From: CAZNNH01 sp964574335
GTDB lineage: Bacteria > Acidobacteriota > Vicinamibacteria > Fen-336
DNA: 64,000 bases
Reading direction: 5' to 3'
NCBI GenBank assembly: GCA_964574335.1
Contig: CAZNNH010000012.1
Span: 1 to 64,000 of the forward strand
Position 1 is the stretch's first letter. Every line of letters begins with the position of its first letter. Made by a program: the position numbers and the translations under genes. Positions 59,625-64,000 of this stretch are shown in pieces. Under the pieces are notes generated by a model, which had not been told where the DNA came from, ran no database searches, and saw nothing but the letters and a program-made list of their open reading frames with translations.

Positions 59625-62015
59625 CTAGTGCCTTCCCGTGTCGATCCGCTCCAGCGAGGCGAGGACCGTCCCCGCGCTGGGACGCTCCGCCGCCTCCTTG
59701 GCGAGCATGTCCAGGATGAGGCTGTCGAGCTCGGGCGGCATATCCGGACGCAGGTGGGAGGGAGGGATTGGGGCCTTCTCGAGGGTCTGGCGCACGACGT
59801 CGATGGCCATCTCTCCGAAGAAGGGCCGTTCCAGGGTAATGAGCTCGTAGAAGACGACACCAAGGGCGTAGACGTCGCTGGCAACGGACGGCGGCGACTG
59901 CATGATCTGCTCCGGCGCCAGGTACCCGACCGTGCCCACGATCACGCCGGTCTCCGTCAGGCGCGTGAGGGAGCTGGTCCTCGCGATGTCAAAATCCAGC
60001 AGCTTGACGAGCCGCGCCCCGTGCTCAAGCGGCAGCAGCATCACGTTCTCGGGCTTGAGGTCCCGGTGCACGATGCCGGCTGCGTGGACCTGCGTCACGC
60101 CCTCGGTGAGCTGGCGCAGGATGCCGAGGCACTCGTCGAGGGGGAGCCGTTCCCCCGTGGCCACCACGTCCGCAAGAGAAGGACCCTCGATCCACTCCAT
60201 GGCCACGAAGTGCTGCTGATCGTACTGGCCCCGCTCGTAGACCTTCACGATGTTGGGGTGGTCCAGCTTGTCCATCAGCAGCGCTTCGTGCTTGAGGCGC
60301 TGCTGGAACACGGGGTCGCCGGAAAGCTCCTCGCGGAGGACCTTGAGCGCGACCGGGCGGGTCCGCTCCCGCACGTGAACGGCCTTGTACACCGTGCCCA
60401 TTCCTCCACTGCCGACTCGCCTCAGGATCCGGTAGTGGCCCACGTAGCTCTTGCTCCTCCAGAAAGCCACCAGGTGCAGGTAGCGCCGGAACAGCAGCAG
60501 CAGGACGATGCCCACGAGCAACAACCCCGAGGCCAGGGTGTAGATACGGAGCCTCTCCGACCGCAGGCGCAGGCTCTGCAGCTCGTTGTCGCGGCGGAGC
60601 CCCTCGATCTCGCGCTGCTTCTTCTCGGCCTGGTACCGGCCCTCCATGTCGGCGATCTGGGCCGCCGCCTTCTCGTGGACGATGGACTCCTGTAGCTCGG
60701 CGTAGCGGCGGTGGCTCCGGTAAGCGCGCTCGAAGTCCCCTGTCTCGGCATGCAGCTCCGCCAGCGCCAGGTGGACGTCGCGCTCCTTCTCCTTGTCCTC
60801 GGTCTCGCGGGCGACCTCCAGGGCGCGCTCCAGCGAGTCCCTTGCGGCCCGGCGCCGGCCGAGTCGTCGCTGCACCACGGACAGGCTCGCCAGCACGCTG
60901 CCTTCGGTCCCCTTGTTCCCCGCCTCCTTGGCGAGGGCGAGCGCCCTTCGGAAGGCCTTTTCGGCCTCTTCGAGGCGCTCGAGCGTCACCAGGGCGTCCC
61001 CGAGGTTGATGAGCGGGATCGACAGGAAGGCCCGATCGCCGGCCTTCTCCGCCGCCTCGAGGGCCCGGCGGTAGTAGTCGATGGCCGTCTCGGTCTCCTC
61101 GCGGTCCGCGTAGATCCCGCCGATGTTGTTGAGGTCGGTCGCTTCGCTGCGGCGGTCTCCGGTCGCCCGGTTGATCTCGAGCGCGCGCTCCATGTACTGC
61201 AGCGCCTTGTGGTACTGCTCGAGGTTCTTGTAGATGATCCCGATATTCGCGCACGTGCGCGCGATGCCCGCCTGGTTGCCGAGCCTCTCCTCGATCTCAA
61301 GCGCCTCCAGGTAGACTTGGATCGCGTCCGCGTATCGGCCCATGTGCTGCCGGGCGATGCCGATGTTGTTGAGCGTCATCGCGGTCCCACGCTCGTTTCC
61401 CGCCTGTCGATGGAGCACGAGGGCCTGCTCGAAGGCCTCGAGACCCCCGCGAGAGTCCCCCATTCGGCCTCGAGTCGCACCCAGGTTGCCCAAGCTGCTG
61501 GCGGCGGACTGCGTCTCCCCGAGCTCCCGAAAGACCCGCAGGGCCGCCTCGAAGTGCTCCGCCGCCTTGGCGTAGCGACCGAGGCGATACTCCGCGATGC
61601 CCAGGGCGTTGACGACGTCGGCCCGGTCCTTCGCCGAGCCGTGGGTCTCGAAGAGAGCCAGGGCCTGGCCCAGGATCTCCCTCCCTTTCTCGGGTTCACC
61701 GAGCATGGTGTGAGCGAACCCGATGTGCTCCTTGGCGAGGGCCTCCGCGTGGCGATCCCCCAGCTCCTGAGCGAGGGGAAGAGCCCGTTCGCCCAAGGCC
61801 AGCAGCCGAGGGAACTCCTGGCGCTTCTTGGCCTCGTCGGCGCGGCGCCCGAGGACGGCCAGACGGTCGGCCGCACCCGTCGCGCTCTCGAGCTCCTGCT
61901 CCTGCTCCGGATCACCTCCCCGGTCCTGAGCCGTCACCGGCGGCCCAGCGAGGCTCAGAACGAACCCGACCAGCCCGGCGAAAGATCGGATTGCGCGGCG
62001 TCCTGGCGTGATCAT
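59625..62015 (-). CDS. Receptor Ser/Thr protein kinase with TPR sensor domain
   Basis: From ATG 62015 the 796-residue protein has a signal peptide-like N-terminus (IRSFAGLVGFVLSLAGPPVTAQ) and about ten TPR units (for example YRLGRYAKAAEHFEAALRVF). A coiled coil follows, then one membrane helix near 490-515 (LASGLLLVGIVLLLLF), and a C-terminal Hanks-type kinase domain from about 530. Visible kinase motifs are VGSGGMGTVY, Lys558 in VALKVL, Asp652 in HRDLKPENV and YLAPEQ. The usual DFG is Asp-Phe-Asp (674-676). The TPR domain is therefore predicted to be periplasmic. Starts at 62036 or 62141 are possible. It is the first gene of an operon with the sigma-54 activator. Confidence 0.9.
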   Translation of the reverse strand: MITPGRRAIRSFAGLVGFVLSLAGPPVTAQDRGGDPEQEQELESATGAADRLAVLGRRADEAKKRQEFPRLLALGERALPLAQELGDRHAEALAKEHIGFAHTMLGEPEKGREILGQALALFETHGSAKDRADVVNALGIAEYRLGRYAKAAEHFEAALRVFRELGETQSAASSLGNLGATRGRMGDSRGGLEAFEQALVLHRQAGNERGTAMTLNNIGIARQHMGRYADAIQVYLEALEIEERLGNQAGIARTCANIGIIYKNLEQYHKALQYMERALEINRATGDRRSEATDLNNIGGIYADREETETAIDYYRRALEAAEKAGDRAFLSIPLINLGDALVTLERLEEAEKAFRRALALAKEAGNKGTEGSVLASLSVVQRRLGRRRAARDSLERALEVARETEDKEKERDVHLALAELHAETGDFERAYRSHRRYAELQESIVHEKAAAQIADMEGRYQAEKKQREIEGLRRDNELQSLRLRSERLRIYTLASGLLLVGIVLLLLFRRYLHLVAFWRSKSYVGHYRILRRVGSGGMGTVYKAVHVRERTRPVALKVLREELSGDPVFQQRLKHEALLMDKLDHPNIVKVYERGQYDQQHFVAMEWIEGPSLADVVATGERLPLDECLGILRQLTEGVTQVHAAGIVHRDLKPENVMLLPLEHGARLVKLLDFDIARTSSLTRLTETGVIVGTVGYLAPEQIMQSPPSVASDVYALGVVFYELITLERPFFGEMAIDVVRQTLEKAPIPPSHLRPDMPPELDSLILDMLAKEAAERPSAGTVLASLERIDTGRH

Positions 62016-62207
62016 CCCACTTCGGGTGCGTATCATGCCACACGCGGGTTTCGGGTCGCACTCGGTCCGACGGAGCAACGGGAGTTGACCAATGTGGCTT
62101 CGTGTGGCTGCATTGATTTCCATGAGGGCCGGCGTCCGCAAGCTGAAGAACCTCCTGAGCGCGCCTGGTCCGGCGCTCGGCGTTCAGGCCCATGGGAAGG
62201 AGCCACG

Positions 62208-63953
62208 ATGCGTACCCTCTGCCTGATCCTGGCGCTCGCCGGTGCCTGGACGCCAGCCTCCGAGGCCTCCGAGGCCGACGACATCGTGCTCGGCGGCCCG
62301 GTGCTGACGCTGGACCGTGAGCGGCCGAGGGTGGAGGCGGTCGCCTTCGCGGGGGGTCGGGTGCTCGCCCTCGGCGGTGTGAACGAGGTCCAGAGGCTGC
62401 GTGGCCCCCGTACCCACGTGCTCGACCTGGGCGGCCGGGTGCTGATGCCGAGCTTCAAGGACCACCACGTCCATCTGCTCAACCTGGGCCTCACCCTGCT
62501 GAACCACGAGCGCCGCGGCGCGCTGCAGGCGGAGCTGAGCGGCCTGGACCTCGCCGGCATCGAGGCCACCTTGGCCGAACGCTGCCGCAGGGCGCCGGCC
62601 GGATCCTGGGTCACGGGCGCCGGGTGGAGCCAGGGGGTGTGGGGGGCCTCGGCGCTGCCGAGCCACGAGCCGCTGACCCGGGCCTGCCCCCAGAACCCGG
62701 TGCTGCTGGCGCGGGTGGACGGCCACGCGGGTTGGGCCAACCTCTCGGCGCTGCGCTTCGCCGCCTCTGTGGAGGCGGAGCCGGAGGGATCCCGGGTGGT
62801 GCGGGGCGCGGACGGCGCGCCCACCGGCGCCCTCCTGGAGCGCGCCAACGAGCCGTTGCTGGCCCGCGTCCCGCCGCTCGCGGACCCGGACGTGATCGCG
62901 GCGTTCCGTGCGGCGGCCGAGTCACTGGCCGCCCGCGGCGTCACCGAGGCGGCCGACGCCGGCTTTCTCTCGCCCCCCGGGCTGGTCGATCTGGACGCGT
63001 CGTTCGAGCGCTATCTGAGGCTGCTGGTGCGCGCGGATGCCGAGAGGCCCTTGCCCATTCGCGTGGACCTGATGGTCCCCGCTCCGAGCGCGCTGGCCGA
63101 GGAGCTGCTCGGCCGTCCCCACGAGCTGTCTCCACGGCTGCACGTGACCCACCTCAAGCTGTTTGCCGATGGCGCCCTCGGCAGCCGGGGCGCGGCGCTC
63201 GGCCACGCCTACGCCGACGACACCTCGACCCACGGCGTGCCCCGGATGGGCCGTGACGCGATCCGGCAGTGGTCCGAGCGGGCCCTCGACGCCGGCCTCG
63301 ACGTGGCCACCCACGCCATCGGGGATGCCGCGGTCGGGAGCGTGCTCGACGCCTACCAGGAGATCCTCGCCGAGCGACCCTCGCTCGATCCGCGGCGGCT
63401 TCGCGTGGAGCACTTCTCCTACTCCTCGGAGGCCGACCTGGAGCGGGCCGCGCGCCTGGGCGTGGTGCTGGCCGTGCAGCCGGGCTTCGTGTGGCCCGAC
63501 GACGAGGGCCGGACCATGGAAGAGGCGCGGGTGGGCGACCGCGACGCCGGGGACGTCTACGCCTTCGGTCGCCTGCTCCGGGCGGGCGCCCGGCTCGTCG
63601 GCTCGACCGACGAGTTCGCGCTTCCCGAGCCGTTCTTCCGCCACGTCCACGCCGCGGTCACACGACAGAGCCCCTCCGGCGCGCCTCCGGGTGGCTGGCA
63701 CCCGGAGAACCGCCTGGAGCGGCTCGAGGGCCTGCGCCTGTTCACGCAGTGGCAGCCGGCGAGAGGCGCCCCGGCCCGGGCGCCGCTGGCCGTGGGCGGG
63801 CCGGCCGACTGGATCGTGGTGTCGGGCGATCCGCTGGCGTGCTCCGACGCGGCGCTCTTGGAGCTGCGGATCCACCGGACCGTGGCGCAGGGCCGCGTCA
63901 TCTTCGACGACGGGCAGGTCGCGGCGCACCCGCCGGCTCGCCAGGGCCCGTAG
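62208..63953 (+). CDS. Amidohydrolase family protein (YtcJ-like), secreted
   Basis: The 581-residue protein has a signal peptide (LCLILALAGAWTPASEASE) and the YtcJ-type amidohydrolase layout. Visible elements are the metal-binding FKDHHVHLLNL (HxH), a central THLKLFADGALGSRGAAL, THAIGDAAVGSVLDAY and VEHFSYSS for further metal ligands, and STDEFALPEPFFRHVHAAVT near the end with the catalytic Asp. It hydrolyses an unknown amide or imide. GGAAGGAG precedes ATG 62208. It is divergent from the kinase operon, with a weak promoter-like TTGACC at 62085-62090. The final 47 bases of the window contain no feature I can support. Confidence 0.88.
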   Translation: MRTLCLILALAGAWTPASEASEADDIVLGGPVLTLDRERPRVEAVAFAGGRVLALGGVNEVQRLRGPRTHVLDLGGRVLMPSFKDHHVHLLNLGLTLLNHERRGALQAELSGLDLAGIEATLAERCRRAPAGSWVTGAGWSQGVWGASALPSHEPLTRACPQNPVLLARVDGHAGWANLSALRFAASVEAEPEGSRVVRGADGAPTGALLERANEPLLARVPPLADPDVIAAFRAAAESLAARGVTEAADAGFLSPPGLVDLDASFERYLRLLVRADAERPLPIRVDLMVPAPSALAEELLGRPHELSPRLHVTHLKLFADGALGSRGAALGHAYADDTSTHGVPRMGRDAIRQWSERALDAGLDVATHAIGDAAVGSVLDAYQEILAERPSLDPRRLRVEHFSYSSEADLERAARLGVVLAVQPGFVWPDDEGRTMEEARVGDRDAGDVYAFGRLLRAGARLVGSTDEFALPEPFFRHVHAAVTRQSPSGAPPGGWHPENRLERLEGLRLFTQWQPARGAPARAPLAVGGPADWIVVSGDPLACSDAALLELRIHRTVAQGRVIFDDGQVAAHPPARQGP

Positions 63954-64000
63954 CACCGGGCTGGAGAGCGAACGCCAAGGTTCTGCCTGCGCCGACCCGG

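Noticed and set aside
62085..62114. Sigma-70 promoter for the amidohydrolase (TTGACC, then TGCATT)
   Set aside because: The -35 is good but the -10 matches poorly, so I mention it without listing it as a feature.

Overview
This is a GC-rich (roughly 70% by eye) bacterial window from a Gram-negative cell. The outer-membrane evidence is a MtrB/PioB-type porin, a TonB-dependent receptor and periplasmic multihaem cytochromes. The gene set (carboxypeptidase-regulatory-like domain on the TonB receptor, DUF3617, DUF3795, MtrB/PioB, an alpha-2-macroglobulin/PBP1C pair) would suit an Acidobacteriota lineage, with Myxococcota as the main alternative; this is inference. A 100-base run of N at 41431-41530 marks a draft or metagenome scaffold. 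I saw no rRNA, tRNA, CRISPR array or transposase gene.

Layout. 1-215: start of a HEAT-repeat protein. 290-1174: rhomboid protease. 1283-8469: electron-transfer island. A decahaem cytochrome and MtrB-like porin run on the minus strand; a small HTH regulator separates them from a monohaem cytochrome, a 19-haem membrane-anchored cytochrome and a cytochrome b subunit on the plus strand. Together they could carry electrons from quinol across the periplasm to the outer membrane. 8482-10650: M23 peptidase and MFS exporter. 10660-11915: two nucleotidyltransferase/partner modules, one with an internal deletion. 12042-16652: frameshifted HEAT protein, two hypotheticals, AraC-type regulator. 16824-19629: two Tat-signal DUF3795 proteins and a GH43 glycosidase. 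19659-24164: glycan operon (DegT aminotransferase, GT2-GT4 fusion, GT4). 24564-25430: DUF3617 protein and an aldo/keto reductase remnant. 25456-38931: operon for a giant secreted protein, a thioester alpha-2-macroglobulin and PBP1C. 39305-48457: cobalamin riboswitch and an eight-gene B12 uptake/salvage operon (btuB, cobQ, cobU, btuF, btuD, btuC, cobT, cobS). 48597-55747: secreted glucoamylase-like, spondin-domain, tannase-like and sialate esterase proteins. 55999-62015: membrane proteins, a sigma-54 activator and a TPR receptor kinase. 62208-63953: amidohydrolase.

The main discovery candidate is regulatory. Three minus-strand operons each have a one-mismatch sigma-54 (-24/-12) promoter just upstream of the first gene: the glycan operon (24190-24205), the giant protein/alpha-2-macroglobulin/PBP1C operon (38968-38983) and the two-gene membrane operon (58050-58065). 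Each also has a dyad or tandem repeat about 90-230 bp further upstream, where enhancer sites for sigma-54 activators usually lie. The window encodes one sigma-54 activator, in an operon with a receptor kinase whose TPR domain is predicted to be periplasmic. I propose an envelope-sensing kinase/sigma-54 regulon controlling surface glycan, peptidoglycan repair and anti-protease defence. It is built from sequence alone and is testable.

Several genes look broken or rearranged: the HEAT protein frameshift, the nucleotidyltransferase internal deletion, the aldo/keto reductase stub, the META lipoprotein remnant and the btuB assembly gap. Some of these could be assembly or sequencing errors.
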